Positions 35,186-43,707 of a stretch of DNA of 64,000 bases are shown here, in pieces; position 1 is the stretch's first letter, and each line of letters begins with the position of its first letter. The stretch spans positions 2,728,001 through 2,792,000 of the forward strand of contig NZ_CP171843.1 of NCBI RefSeq assembly GCF_048020265.1, written 5' to 3'. Below the pieces are notes generated by a model, which was not told where the DNA came from, made no database searches, and saw nothing but the letters and a program-made list of their open reading frames with translations. The position numbers and the translations under genes are program-made. This DNA comes from Limnohabitans_A sp048020265. Its GTDB lineage: Bacteria; Pseudomonadota; Gammaproteobacteria; Burkholderiales; Burkholderiaceae_C.

Positions 35186-35821
35186 ATGGAAGTTTTTCAG
35201 TTTCTGATGCCCATCTTCACCGAATACGGCTATTTGGCTGTGTTTGTGATGCTGTTGATCTGCGGTTTCGGCGTTCCCGTTCCTGAAGACGTGACCCTGG
35301 TGACGGGCGGTGTCATCGCGGGCTTGGGCCATGCCGACGTGCACACCATGTTTGCAGTAGGCATGGCAGGCGTCATGATTGGCGATGGGCTGATGTTCAC
35401 GCTGGGACGTCTGTATGGCCAGCGCATTTCCAAATTGCCCGGATTTCGCAAAATCCTGACCCCCGAGCGCTTTGCCAGCGCACAAGACGCCTTCCACAAA
35501 TACGGCAAATGGGTCATGTTCGTCGCCCGCTTTCTGCCTGGTCTGCGCACCCCAGTGTTCTTCTCGGCAGGCATGAGCCACCGTGTGAGCTTTCCCACCT
35601 GGTTTCTGATGGACGGCTTTGCTGCTCTGATCAGCGTGCCGATCTGGGTTTATCTGGGCTACTTTGGCGCCCAAAACTGGGACTGGATGTTTGCCGTGTT
35701 GCGCCAGTTCCAACACGGGATTTTTGCCCTGCTCGGCATCGGTGTGGTGTGGCTGGGCTGGCGCTGGTGGCGCAAACGCCAGAGCACATCAACCGCCGAT
35801 ACCCCCAACGACCCGTCTTGA
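35186..35821 (+). CDS. DedA family membrane protein
   Basis: A 211-residue membrane protein of the DedA/SNARE-associated family, probably a lipid flippase for undecaprenyl phosphate or polar lipids. Family marks: VPVPEDVTLVTGGVIAGLG, a GDGLMFTLGRLYGQRI segment, and ARFLPGLRTPVFFSAGMSH with the essential Arg/Glu region. Four to five membrane helices. It overlaps nothing and precedes an EamA transporter by 11 bases. Confidence 0.92.
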   Translation: MEVFQFLMPIFTEYGYLAVFVMLLICGFGVPVPEDVTLVTGGVIAGLGHADVHTMFAVGMAGVMIGDGLMFTLGRLYGQRISKLPGFRKILTPERFASAQDAFHKYGKWVMFVARFLPGLRTPVFFSAGMSHRVSFPTWFLMDGFAALISVPIWVYLGYFGAQNWDWMFAVLRQFQHGIFALLGIGVVWLGWRWWRKRQSTSTADTPNDPS

Positions 35822-35832
35822 CAAGCCCTGAC

Positions 35833-36729
35833 ATGGGCCCCGCCGCTCCCAAAAGCCTAGCCGTGGCCGGGCTCCTGTTCAACGCCTTGGTCTGGGGCGT
35901 GTGCTGGTGGCCCTTCAAACAACTCGAAACCCTGGGCCTGCACCCGCTGTGGGCCACGGCGCTGGTCTACGCATTTGTGTTCGTGTCCATCGCTCTGTGG
36001 CTGTGGCGCAGTGGGCAACTGCTGAGCTGGCGAAAGCACCCCGGGCTGTGGCTTTTGTTGCTGGCCTCAGGCCTGACCAATGTGGGCTTCAACTGGGCCG
36101 TCACGGTGGGCGACGTGGTGCGTGTGGTGTTGCTGTTTTATTTAATGCCCGCATGGTCGGTGCTGGTGGCCTGGTGGCTGCTGGGTGAAAAGCCCACCCC
36201 CATGGCCTTGCTGCGCTTGCTGCTGGCGCTGGCCGGTTTGTTCATTGTGCTCAAAACCCCCGAGACGCCCTGGCCTGTGCCCGAGAGCCTGGCCGATGGG
36301 CTGGCGCTGATGGGCGGCCTGACGTTTGCCATCACCAACGCCTTGCTGCTCAAGCTCAAAGACACGCCGAGCTCGTCGCGCACCCTGGCCATGTTTGGCG
36401 GCGGTGCGGTCATGGCCACGCTGGCGGCATTTGTGGGCTTGGCCACGGGCGTGGTGACCGTGAGCGCGGCCCCTGCCTGGAGTTGGCTGCCGCTGGTGGC
36501 CCTGCTGAGCATCTCGTTTTTGTTGGGCAACCTGGCGCTGCAATACGGCGCCGCCCGCCTGGCCGCCCACACCACCGCGCTGGTCATGCTGTCCGAGGTG
36601 CTGTTTGCCAGCGTGTCCTCGGTGCTGCTGGGCGCGTCCAGCTGGGACAGCCGCACGCTGATCGGCGGCGCCTTGATCTTGCTGGCAGCTTTGCTGTCCA
36701 TCGTCGGGCCGGGCCACAAGGCCAAATGA
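35833..36729 (+). CDS. EamA/DMT family transporter
   Basis: A 298-residue ten-segment transporter. The first repeat starts LLFNALVWGVCWWPFKQLE; the second is LADGLALMGGLTFAITNALLLKL, ending ALLSIVGPGHKAK. Export of a small metabolite is expected. It lies 11 bases after the DedA gene, so the two probably share a transcript. The ATG at 35833 follows a GACA stretch without clear Shine-Dalgarno. Confidence 0.87.
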   Translation: MGPAAPKSLAVAGLLFNALVWGVCWWPFKQLETLGLHPLWATALVYAFVFVSIALWLWRSGQLLSWRKHPGLWLLLLASGLTNVGFNWAVTVGDVVRVVLLFYLMPAWSVLVAWWLLGEKPTPMALLRLLLALAGLFIVLKTPETPWPVPESLADGLALMGGLTFAITNALLLKLKDTPSSSRTLAMFGGGAVMATLAAFVGLATGVVTVSAAPAWSWLPLVALLSISFLLGNLALQYGAARLAAHTTALVMLSEVLFASVSSVLLGASSWDSRTLIGGALILLAALLSIVGPGHKAK

Positions 36730-36799
36730 CGCAGCTTGCACAGCCATAGGCTGTCGCTGGCATGATGTCCTTTTGCCCACTTTCACTAGAAAGCACCCC

Positions 36800-37282
36800 A
36801 TGAGCCTGTACGACCTCGAAGCCCAAAGCATCGACCACCAAACTGTGCCGCTGTCTCGCTACAAGGGTCAGGTGATGCTGATCGTCAACACCGCCAGCGC
36901 CTGCGGCTTCACGCCCCAGTTCACCGGGCTGGAAAAGCTGCACCAAAAATACGGCACACAAGGCCTGGCTGTGCTCGGCTTTCCGTGCAACCAGTTCGCG
37001 AGCCAGGACCCGGGCGACGACGCACAAATCGCCAACTTCTGCCAGAAGAACTATGGCGTGAGCTTTCAGATGATGAGCAAGATCAAGGTCAATGGCGACG
37101 ACGCGCACCCGCTGTACCAATGGCTCACCGCCGAAGCGCCCGGCATTCTGGGCAGCAAAGGCATCAAATGGAACTTCACCAAGTTTTTGGTTGGGCGCGA
37201 CGGGCGGGTGATCAAGCGCTACGCACCGCAGGATGCGCCCGAGAAGATCGCCAAAGACATTGAGGCGGCGCTGGCGGGGTGA
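36800..37282 (+). CDS. glutathione peroxidase family protein
   Basis: A 160-residue thioredoxin-fold peroxidase that uses a Cys instead of selenocysteine: NTASACGFTPQF holds the peroxidatic Cys, with Gln in LGFPCNQFASQDPG and Trp-Asn in IKWNFTKFLVGRDG forming the tetrad. In bacteria these enzymes usually work with thioredoxin. Starts YDLEAQSIDHQTVPLSRYKG. Stand-alone gene; its stop meets the convergent EVE gene directly. Confidence 0.93.
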   Translation: MSLYDLEAQSIDHQTVPLSRYKGQVMLIVNTASACGFTPQFTGLEKLHQKYGTQGLAVLGFPCNQFASQDPGDDAQIANFCQKNYGVSFQMMSKIKVNGDDAHPLYQWLTAEAPGILGSKGIKWNFTKFLVGRDGRVIKRYAPQDAPEKIAKDIEAALAG

Positions 37283-37753
37283 TCAAAACAGCGATGTCTG
37301 GACCGCTGCAACCGATTCAGACTTCTCGCCACACCCCATCGCTGATGCGATTTTTCGGAAATCAGCCTCGCTGATCTTGATCTGACCAAAGCGAAATACC
37401 GCGCCCCAATGGGTTTTCTCGGTGATGAATTCCAAATGTGCAATCAAAGGCTTGATGGGAACCGTCTGAACTAGCTGGTAATCCACATCGATGCGCCAAG
37501 GCACAAAGCCTGGCACGCCATCGGGCGTCATATCGTATTCATACACCTCCCCCGTTCGGATGAACCCCAAGGCCGTGAACGCTTGCAAAGACGCACCGTC
37601 GGGATACGCCTCACGCGGCGAGTAGTAAATCAGGCCATCGCCGGCCTTCATGCGCTTGAGCGGCGCCTGCTTGCCATGGTTCATCTGTGCAAAGCCACCA
37701 GCGACTCCGCGCAACACATGCGAGCGGCTGACCACGCCGATCCAGTAATTCAT
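37283..37753 (-). CDS. EVE domain-containing protein
   Basis: A 156-residue PUA-like EVE domain protein. It begins NYWIGVVSRSHVLRGVAGGF and has the AGDGLIYYSPREAYPDG core and THWGAVFRFGQIKI. EVE domains read modified bases in RNA or DNA, and several are linked to restriction or RNA modification. It overlaps the GyrI-like gene by four bases (ATGA) and ends an operon with a WYL regulator and a VOC protein. The target base is unknown. Confidence 0.88.
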   Translation of the reverse strand: MNYWIGVVSRSHVLRGVAGGFAQMNHGKQAPLKRMKAGDGLIYYSPREAYPDGASLQAFTALGFIRTGEVYEYDMTPDGVPGFVPWRIDVDYQLVQTVPIKPLIAHLEFITEKTHWGAVFRFGQIKISEADFRKIASAMGCGEKSESVAAVQTSLF

Positions 37754-38211
37754 GATGGCCGCACACCGATGAAGATTTCTGTCACCCCATCAGGTGAATA
37801 ACACTCAAAGTCGGTGGTGTAAGCCCGCCGGTGCGGGCACAAAGGGTCGGCAAAGTAGCGCCAGATGCACGACCAGGCATCCACCACTGCGTGGGGCATG
37901 GCCCCCGGCGCGTCAAACACTAAATACTGCCCGGCGACGATGTCAATTCGGCTCAGGGCGAGTGAATCACCTGCGGCAGATGGCAAGGCATCGGTGCCCG
38001 CCAGCACATCAAAGGCCCCCTGGGCATCCGACTCATAGCGGTGATAGACGCCAACCACCCGTGCGCCCTGCGCCAGATGTGGCGCGATCTGTGCGGCAAA
38101 GTCAGCCCACAGTGGACCTATGCGGGCCGTGTCTGCCTGCATCTCGTCGGCATTGCGGGTGCGCACCGACAGGCCCTGTATGGCCTGTGTTGATATCTCA
38201 ACGGTTTTCAT
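37750..38211 (-). CDS. GyrI-like / AraC effector-binding domain protein
   Basis: A 153-residue protein of the SBMC/GyrI-like family without a DNA-binding part: VEISTQAIQGLSVRTRN, then GVYHRYESDAQGAFDVLAGTD and WRYFADPLCPHRRAYTTDFECY. GyrI-like domains bind small hydrophobic drugs or hydrolyse cyclopropanoid compounds; which applies here is open. It overlaps the EVE gene and follows the WYL regulator by 13 bases. Confidence 0.85.
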   Translation of the reverse strand: MKTVEISTQAIQGLSVRTRNADEMQADTARIGPLWADFAAQIAPHLAQGARVVGVYHRYESDAQGAFDVLAGTDALPSAAGDSLALSRIDIVAGQYLVFDAPGAMPHAVVDAWSCIWRYFADPLCPHRRAYTTDFECYSPDGVTEIFIGVRPS

Positions 38212-38224
38212 AACAAGTTTCTGT

Positions 38225-38929
38225 TCATCGACCCTCGGCCAGAGCCTGAGGGTCCACGCCTTGTCGGCGCAAATAATCGATCAGACGTTGCCCGTCTGCC
38301 AAGCGGAAGGCCTGTGGCAAGCCCGTCATGGACTGGATGCGGTCCAGCCTGAAGCTGCGAAAGTCCTGACGCTTTTCGCACCAGGCCACCAACGTCCAGA
38401 CCACACCCCAGAAAAAGCTGCCCAGCGGCCACACCGTGCGCTCACTGGTGCGGGCCTGCGCATCGCTGTAAACCAGCGCCAACTTGTGCAGCCCCTGTGT
38501 GGATTCACGCCACAGTTGCAAGTGCGGTTGTTGCTCCGCAGTCAGCCCCCAAGGCGGCGAATACACCGGCGTATGTTGCGCGGCATGGCGCTGATCTGCG
38601 GGCAATACACTGAGCACCCGCGACAGCGCCGACTCGCTGGCACGCGCCAAGGCCGGATCGAGCCACTGCTGCGCCACCCGCGTCATCACCACCAAGGCCT
38701 GCGCCTCTTGCGGGGTGAAGATCAGTGGCGGCAAATCAAATCCCATACCCAAGCGGTAACCCACCCCCACCTCGCCCTCAATAGGCACGCCCTGGTATTG
38801 CAGGTCGGCCACATCGCGGTACACCGTGCGCTCGGACACCTCCAAGCGCTGCGCCAGCCACTGTGCGGTGGTAAGGCGGCGGCCCCGAATGAGTTGAACA
38901 ATCTGGAAAAGGCGGTCAGCGCGGCGCAT
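38225..38929 (-). CDS. YafY-type HTH/WYL transcriptional regulator
   Basis: A 234-residue regulator. The N-terminal HTH_11 is LFQIVQLIRGRRLTTAQWLAQRLEVSERTVYRDV, joined by YQGVPIEGEVGVGYRL to a WYL-type ligand domain containing HKLALVYSDAQA and FRLDRIQSM. YafY homologues commonly sit next to VOC and GyrI-like genes and respond to small molecules or nucleic acid ligands. It probably controls this operon (VOC-YafY-GyrI-EVE). Confidence 0.92.
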   Translation of the reverse strand: MRRADRLFQIVQLIRGRRLTTAQWLAQRLEVSERTVYRDVADLQYQGVPIEGEVGVGYRLGMGFDLPPLIFTPQEAQALVVMTRVAQQWLDPALARASESALSRVLSVLPADQRHAAQHTPVYSPPWGLTAEQQPHLQLWRESTQGLHKLALVYSDAQARTSERTVWPLGSFFWGVVWTLVAWCEKRQDFRSFRLDRIQSMTGLPQAFRLADGQRLIDYLRRQGVDPQALAEGR

Positions 38930-38968
38930 CGGATAGGCAGTGGTGGTGGATGAGTCAAACCCAAATTG

Positions 38969-39346
38969 TCAGGCGTAAGCGTGCAAGCCGACCCGATTGC
39001 CATCCACATCGAGCATGTGCGCCATAAAACCCAGCCCCTCGGGCAGAGCCACCTTGCCCATGGCAACTTGCCCACCTGCTGCCACTGCACGCTGCAAGGC
39101 GGCATCCAGCGACGCGCCCGCGTGTAGATACACCAGCGTGCCGCAAGCGCCCACCTGCAAGGCCGGATTGCTCGACATCAGCGCCCCCTTGGTCGCATCG
39201 CCCTCCCCCACAAACACCGCCATCTGCATGCCTGGCCCCGCATAGTTTTGCCTTTGGAGTGCGATTTGCAGCACCGCTTCGTAAAAGGCCTGCGCACGCG
39301 GCAGATCGCTCACCGGAATCTCAAACCAGTCGATCACGTTTTTCAT
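38969..39346 (-). CDS. VOC family protein (glyoxalase-like)
   Basis: A 125-residue vicinal-oxygen-chelate protein: VIDWFEIPVSDLPRAQAFYE opens the first beta-alpha module and ALPEGLGFMAHMLDVDGNRVG the second. Such proteins bind metal and act on, or only bind, small electrophiles or antibiotics. Start at 39346 has GGGAG upstream. It is the first gene of the minus-strand operon that continues with the YafY regulator 39 bases later. Confidence 0.9.
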   Translation of the reverse strand: MKNVIDWFEIPVSDLPRAQAFYEAVLQIALQRQNYAGPGMQMAVFVGEGDATKGALMSSNPALQVGACGTLVYLHAGASLDAALQRAVAAGGQVAMGKVALPEGLGFMAHMLDVDGNRVGLHAYA

Positions 39347-39512
39347 GTTTTTCTCCCTGAAGATGCACAGACCGTCTGTGCACAGGGGAAGACTTTGCCT
39401 GAGGGGTACTGACAACGGGGTGTCAGGAGGGTGCAGACGTGCTTATCAAGCGTTCATAAGCCCAACAACCAAACACCCATTGAGCAACGCGCTAAAGTAC
39501 AACCTTCTTAAT

Positions 39513-39899
39513 TCAAAGCCACCAAGTCAGCACGGCCAGCCACACCAACATGGCTGCGCCACCCCACACTAACACCCGCGTGCGCAGGCGAAGCACTTCC
39601 ACGGCGCTGACCAAGCGTGCATTCTGCTCGGCCAACTCGGTCAGGGTCTCGGTCAGTTCGCGCTGGGTCTGGGCCTGGCGGTCGATCTGGGCTTGCGCAG
39701 CGATCAAGGCATTTTTGAGTTCTCCCAGACTGGGCACGGCACTGACCGGGGTCGTTGTAGCGGGCGTGCCTGCTTGACCGGGCGGCTGAGGAGGTTGGCG
39801 GTCCATCAGCTTGCGCGCAGCTTTGAGCACGGTGGGGGCGTGTTCGATCACATCGCCCCAGGGAATCACTTTGAGGGCCATCAACCAAGGTATCGCCAT
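39513..39899 (-). CDS. small coiled-coil membrane protein, function unknown
   Basis: A 128-residue protein. After an amphipathic start (MAIPWLMALKVIPWGDVIEH) comes a Pro-rich linker and a heptad-like helix, LKNALIAAQAQIDRQAQTQ..., followed by a single C-terminal membrane segment VLVWGGAAMLVWLAVLTWWL. No domain is recognised. It looks like a tail-anchored protein. It stands alone with 166- and 178-base gaps on its sides. Confidence 0.65.
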   Translation of the reverse strand: MAIPWLMALKVIPWGDVIEHAPTVLKAARKLMDRQPPQPPGQAGTPATTTPVSAVPSLGELKNALIAAQAQIDRQAQTQRELTETLTELAEQNARLVSAVEVLRLRTRVLVWGGAAMLVWLAVLTWWL

Positions 39900-40036
39900 C
39901 GTCTTGTCCTTTGTGTGCGCTCAGCAAGCGCGCTGTGCCATCGAGCCTCTCATACTACCTGGGTGGGCTTATCGGTACGACTGGACGCGGGCCTTACCGT
40001 ATGTGAGGCCAGGACTTTCAACTACGGTTGGTCATA

Positions 40037-40065
40037 TTGTCCTTGTATTTTGAATATGGCATATT
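40037..40065 (+). promoter_or_regulatory. promoter of the AAA/DUF4143 gene
   Basis: -35 TTGTCC (40037-40042), 17-base spacer, -10 CATATT (40060-40065). Transcription would start within about six bases of the ATG at 40078, giving an almost leaderless mRNA. It is covered by the large palindrome. Confidence 0.45.
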
Positions 40066-40078
40066 TAAAATACAAGGA
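40040..40078. promoter_or_regulatory. 12-base palindrome overlapping the AAA/DUF4143 promoter
   Basis: TCCTTGTATTTT (40040-40051) and AAAATACAAGGA (40067-40078) are exact complements, with an inner ATAT/ATAT dyad. The right arm ends on the first base of the start codon. Such an operator suits tight, self-controlled expression. Confidence 0.8.
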
Positions 40079-41229
40079 TGTTTAAACGCATTGCCCAAAG
40101 CACACTGGTCTCACACCTCACATGGAGCCCAGCTGTTGCCATCTTGGGACCGCGCCAAATTGGTAAAACCACCTTGGCCCGTGCTCTGCTGGACACCCAT
40201 CCAGACGCCATTTATCTGGACCTGGAATCCCCACAAGATCAGGCACGCCTGGGCGAAGGCACGCTGTTTCTGCAAGCCCACGCAGACCGGCTGGTGATCC
40301 TGGACGAAGTTCAAAATGCACCGCAATTGTTTTCGGTGTTGCGCGGTGAGATCGATCGCATCCGTCGCCCCGGGCGTTTCGTCTTGCTGGGCTCGGCTTC
40401 GTTTGAATTGCTGCGCCAATCCCAATCCTTGGCCGGACGGTTGAGTCTGATTGACATGTTCCCGCTCATCGTCAACGAAGTCGGCTCCGACCTCAGTACC
40501 GTGCAGGACTTGTGGGTGCGCGGCGGCTTTCCGCCCAGCTTCACCGCCATTGATTCACACGCCTCTTGGGCTTGGCGTGATGCGTTCATCCGCCACCTGC
40601 TGCACACCGATTTGCCAGCTCTGGGCTTGCGCGTGGATGCTGAAAGTCTGCGCCGTTTTTGGCGCATGCTGGCGCATGTTCATGGCCAACTGTTCAATGC
40701 ATCGGCCATCGCCAACTCACTGGACGTGAGCGCACCGACAGTCAGTCGCTGGCTGGATCACATGGTGGGTGCCTTGCTGGTCAGAAAACTCGAGCCCTAT
40801 CACGCCAACCTGGGCAAGCGTTTGGTCAAGGCACCCAAGGTCTATGTCCGCGACAGCGGTCTGCTGCACAGCCTTCTGGGCTTGAGCCATCCGGACGACC
40901 TGCAAGGCCACCCGATGACGGGTGCGTCCTGGGAAGGCTTTGTCATCGACCAGATTGCTGCCCACATGCCCACTGGGGCCAGCCTGTCGTTTTACAGAAC
41001 AGCGGCGGGTGCCGAGCTGGATGTGGTGGTGGAAACCGGACAGCGAAAAATCGGTTTCGAAATCAAGTTCAGCGTTGCGCCCAAAGTCACCAAAGGCTTC
41101 TGGCAATCCCTGCAAGACGTGCAACCCGAAAAAACCTACATCGTCGCCCCCGTGCAGCAGCGCTGGCCTTTTGCAGAAGGGGTTGAGGTGATTTCCGTGG
41201 GTGATATCGCAGGGGTTCTGGCCAATTAA
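40078..41229 (+). CDS. AAA ATPase with DUF4143 domain
   Basis: A 383-residue protein. Walker A is AILGPRQIGKTTLA, Walker B RLVILDEVQ, and the sensor-like region LLGSASFELL; this is the AAA_14 family. The second half is DUF4143, with a winged-helix-like ANSLDVSAPTVSRWLDHM and a nuclease-like core ELDVVVE...IGFEIKFS. These ATPases are widespread, often mobile and of unknown function. No ribosome-binding site; the palindrome reaches the ATG. Confidence 0.9.
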   Translation: MFKRIAQSTLVSHLTWSPAVAILGPRQIGKTTLARALLDTHPDAIYLDLESPQDQARLGEGTLFLQAHADRLVILDEVQNAPQLFSVLRGEIDRIRRPGRFVLLGSASFELLRQSQSLAGRLSLIDMFPLIVNEVGSDLSTVQDLWVRGGFPPSFTAIDSHASWAWRDAFIRHLLHTDLPALGLRVDAESLRRFWRMLAHVHGQLFNASAIANSLDVSAPTVSRWLDHMVGALLVRKLEPYHANLGKRLVKAPKVYVRDSGLLHSLLGLSHPDDLQGHPMTGASWEGFVIDQIAAHMPTGASLSFYRTAAGAELDVVVETGQRKIGFEIKFSVAPKVTKGFWQSLQDVQPEKTYIVAPVQQRWPFAEGVEVISVGDIAGVLAN

Positions 41230-41234
41230 TTCAC

Positions 41235-42473
41235 TCAGCTACTGATCGCCTCGTCCAACAACTCCACCCAATGCCGCACCGGCAGGCCGCTGCCGCTTTG
41301 CAGGTGGGTGATGCAGCCGATGTTGGCGCTGATCACGCCCTGCGGCTCCAGCGCGTTCAGGTGGCCCAGCTTGCGGTCGCGCAGCTGCTTGGACAGCTCG
41401 GGGTTGAGCACGCTGTAGGTGCCGGCCGAGCCGCAGCACAGGTGCGATTCATTGGCCGTGACCTTGATCTGGAAACCCAGATCGCCCAGATGCTTTTCAA
41501 CGCCGCCTTTGAGTTGCTGACCGTGTTGCAGCGTGCAGGGCGGGTGGTAGGCCTGCAGACCTGCGGCTTGCAGGGCTTGGGGCTTGATCTTGGCTTGGAG
41601 CAGCGGCACCAGCTCGGGCAGCAACTCGCTCAGGTCTTTCGTCAGCGCGCCGATGCGGGCGGCTTTATCGGCATACACCGGGTCATCCTTGAGCACATGG
41701 CCATAGTCCTTGACCATGACGCCGCAGCCCGAAGCGTTCATCACGATGGCTTCGACCTCGCCGCTCTCCACCAGTGGCCACCAAGCGTCGATGTTGGCGC
41801 GCATGTGGTCTTTGCCGCCATCGTGGTCGTTCAGGTGGAACTTGAGCGCGCCGCAGCAACCGGCCTTGTGGGCGGTCACAGCCTGGATGCCTGCGGCGTC
41901 CAACACGCGGGCCGTGGCGGTGTTGATGTTGGGGCTCATGCTCGGTTGCACACAACCGGCCAGCATCAGCACTTTGCGCTCGTGCTGCGCGGTGGGCCAG
42001 GCGCCCGAGTTTTGTGGCGCAGGCACCTTGGCTTTCAGGCTGTCGGGCAGCAGGCCGCGCACCATCTGGCCCATCTTCATGGCGGGCGCAAACAGGGGCG
42101 AAGGCAGACCTTCTTTCAACGCCCAGCGCACCAGCTTTTCGCTCGCCGGACGCTCCACTTTGGCGTCCACCAGTTTGCGGCCGATGTCCACCAAATGGCC
42201 GTATTGCACGCCGCTCGGGCAAGTGCTTTCGCAGTTGCGGCAGGTCAGGCACCGGTCCAGGTGCATCTGGGTTTTGCGGGTGGGCGTAACGCCTTCCAGC
42301 ACTTGCTTCATCAGGTAGATGCGGCCACGCGGGCCGTCCAGCTCATCACCCAGCAGCTGGTAAGTGGGGCAAGTGGCGGTGCAAAAGCCGCAGTGCACGC
42401 ACTTGCGCAAAATGGCTTCGGCCTCCAGGCCTTCAGGGGTGTTTTGGTATTCGGGGGCGAGTTGGGTTTGCAT
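41235..42473 (-). CDS. glcF: glycolate oxidase iron-sulfur subunit
   Basis: A 412-residue electron-transfer subunit of glycolate dehydrogenase. Two 4Fe-4S binding motifs are visible: CVHCGFCTATCPTY and CLTCRNCESTCPSG. Two later Cys-Cys-containing repeats, HKAGCCGALKFHLND and ESHLCCGSAGTYSVL, are CCG domains of the family. It follows glcE by 11 bases. The catalytic FAD subunit GlcD is not in the window. Confidence 0.95.
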   Translation of the reverse strand: MQTQLAPEYQNTPEGLEAEAILRKCVHCGFCTATCPTYQLLGDELDGPRGRIYLMKQVLEGVTPTRKTQMHLDRCLTCRNCESTCPSGVQYGHLVDIGRKLVDAKVERPASEKLVRWALKEGLPSPLFAPAMKMGQMVRGLLPDSLKAKVPAPQNSGAWPTAQHERKVLMLAGCVQPSMSPNINTATARVLDAAGIQAVTAHKAGCCGALKFHLNDHDGGKDHMRANIDAWWPLVESGEVEAIVMNASGCGVMVKDYGHVLKDDPVYADKAARIGALTKDLSELLPELVPLLQAKIKPQALQAAGLQAYHPPCTLQHGQQLKGGVEKHLGDLGFQIKVTANESHLCCGSAGTYSVLNPELSKQLRDRKLGHLNALEPQGVISANIGCITHLQSGSGLPVRHWVELLDEAISS

Positions 42474-42484
42474 GGCGATTCGCC

Positions 42485-43630
42485 TCAGAGGGGGTGCATG
42501 CGACCGGTGGCGAACACGCCTTTAGGGTCGAACTGCTTTTGCAACTGCTGTTGAATGCGCGCTTGCACGGCGTCCAGCGGGGTGTTCACCCCGGCGATTT
42601 TGTCCACTTGGGCGTGAGCGGCGCTGGCGCGGAACAAGGTGGCGTGGCCACCGACCGATTGCGCCAATTCACGCAAAGCCACCGCCGCCGAGGCGGGTGC
42701 CCACAGCCAGCGCTGCGCACCTTGCCATTCGATGTATTGGGCATAGGGTAAATCCAGCAAAGGCGCCGTTTGCGGCACCGACAGACGCCACAAACAGGCA
42801 TCCGGGGAGGGCGCGTCAAAAAACGGCAGGGTCTGCTCACCACTGGCACGCCAGTCCTGTGTGGCTTCGGCGTTGTCCATGGCCTGCACCTGCGCACCCA
42901 GCGCGACGGCATCGGCACTCATTTTGGCCATGGCCGACTGCACTGCCGCCACCGCGCCACGCAGACGCACAAACAAATAATCGGCCACCGGCTGGGCAGT
43001 GGGGTCGCGCACCCAGGCGCTGGCGTTCAATGGCAAAGGTTGACCGCCCCATCGGTGCAGCAAATCGAGCGCCGGGCCTTGGGCCAGACCCGCCATCATC
43101 AAGGTGGCCTCGGCCGGGGCCACGGGTAAAACCTTCAGGCTGACCTCGGTGATCATGCCCAGCGTGCCCCAGCTGCTGGCCATCAGGCGGCTCACGTCGT
43201 AACCGGCCACGTTTTTCATGACCTGACCGCCAAAGGTCAGGTGCTCGCCCAGACCATTGATGAAACGCGCGCCCAGCACGAAATCACGCACAGCGCCAGC
43301 AGTGGCGCGGGCCGGGCCACTCAGACCGGCTGCCACCATACCGCCGACGGTGGCTTCTGCGCCGAAGTGAGGCGGCTCAAACGCCAAGCACTGGCCTTTT
43401 TCGGCCAGAGCCGCTTCCAGCTCGGCCAGCGGCGTGCCGCAGCGCACCGTGACCACCAGCTCGCTGGGCTCGTAACTCACAATACCTCGGTAGTCCCGTG
43501 TATCAAGCACATCGCCTGTGAGGCTTTGGCCCCAAAAGTCTTTGCTGCCGCCGCCACGCAAACGCAGCACGCGGCTGTCCGCACAAGCCTGGCGCACGGC
43601 GTCGATGAGGGAATTGAGTTGAGCTTCCAT
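42485..43630 (-). CDS. glcE: glycolate oxidase FAD-binding subunit
   Basis: A 381-residue FAD-binding (PCMH-type) subunit. The flavin site is LAFEPPHFGAEATVGGMVAAG, GPARATAGAVRDFVLG and GQVMKNVAGYDVSRLM, with the C-terminal iron-free FAD domain ending in FDPKGVFATGRMHPL. Together with GlcD and GlcF it oxidises glycolate to glyoxylate, feeding the respiratory chain. It starts 77 bases after the lactonase gene and may share its transcript. Confidence 0.94.
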   Translation of the reverse strand: MEAQLNSLIDAVRQACADSRVLRLRGGGSKDFWGQSLTGDVLDTRDYRGIVSYEPSELVVTVRCGTPLAELEAALAEKGQCLAFEPPHFGAEATVGGMVAAGLSGPARATAGAVRDFVLGARFINGLGEHLTFGGQVMKNVAGYDVSRLMASSWGTLGMITEVSLKVLPVAPAEATLMMAGLAQGPALDLLHRWGGQPLPLNASAWVRDPTAQPVADYLFVRLRGAVAAVQSAMAKMSADAVALGAQVQAMDNAEATQDWRASGEQTLPFFDAPSPDACLWRLSVPQTAPLLDLPYAQYIEWQGAQRWLWAPASAAVALRELAQSVGGHATLFRASAAHAQVDKIAGVNTPLDAVQARIQQQLQKQFDPKGVFATGRMHPL

Positions 43631-43707
43631 GGGCCAAGATGGTAACCCTCGCCCCTGGGACACAGTGTGAATTTTTTGAACGAACGGGTTGTGGGAAATT
43701 GGGGCGT

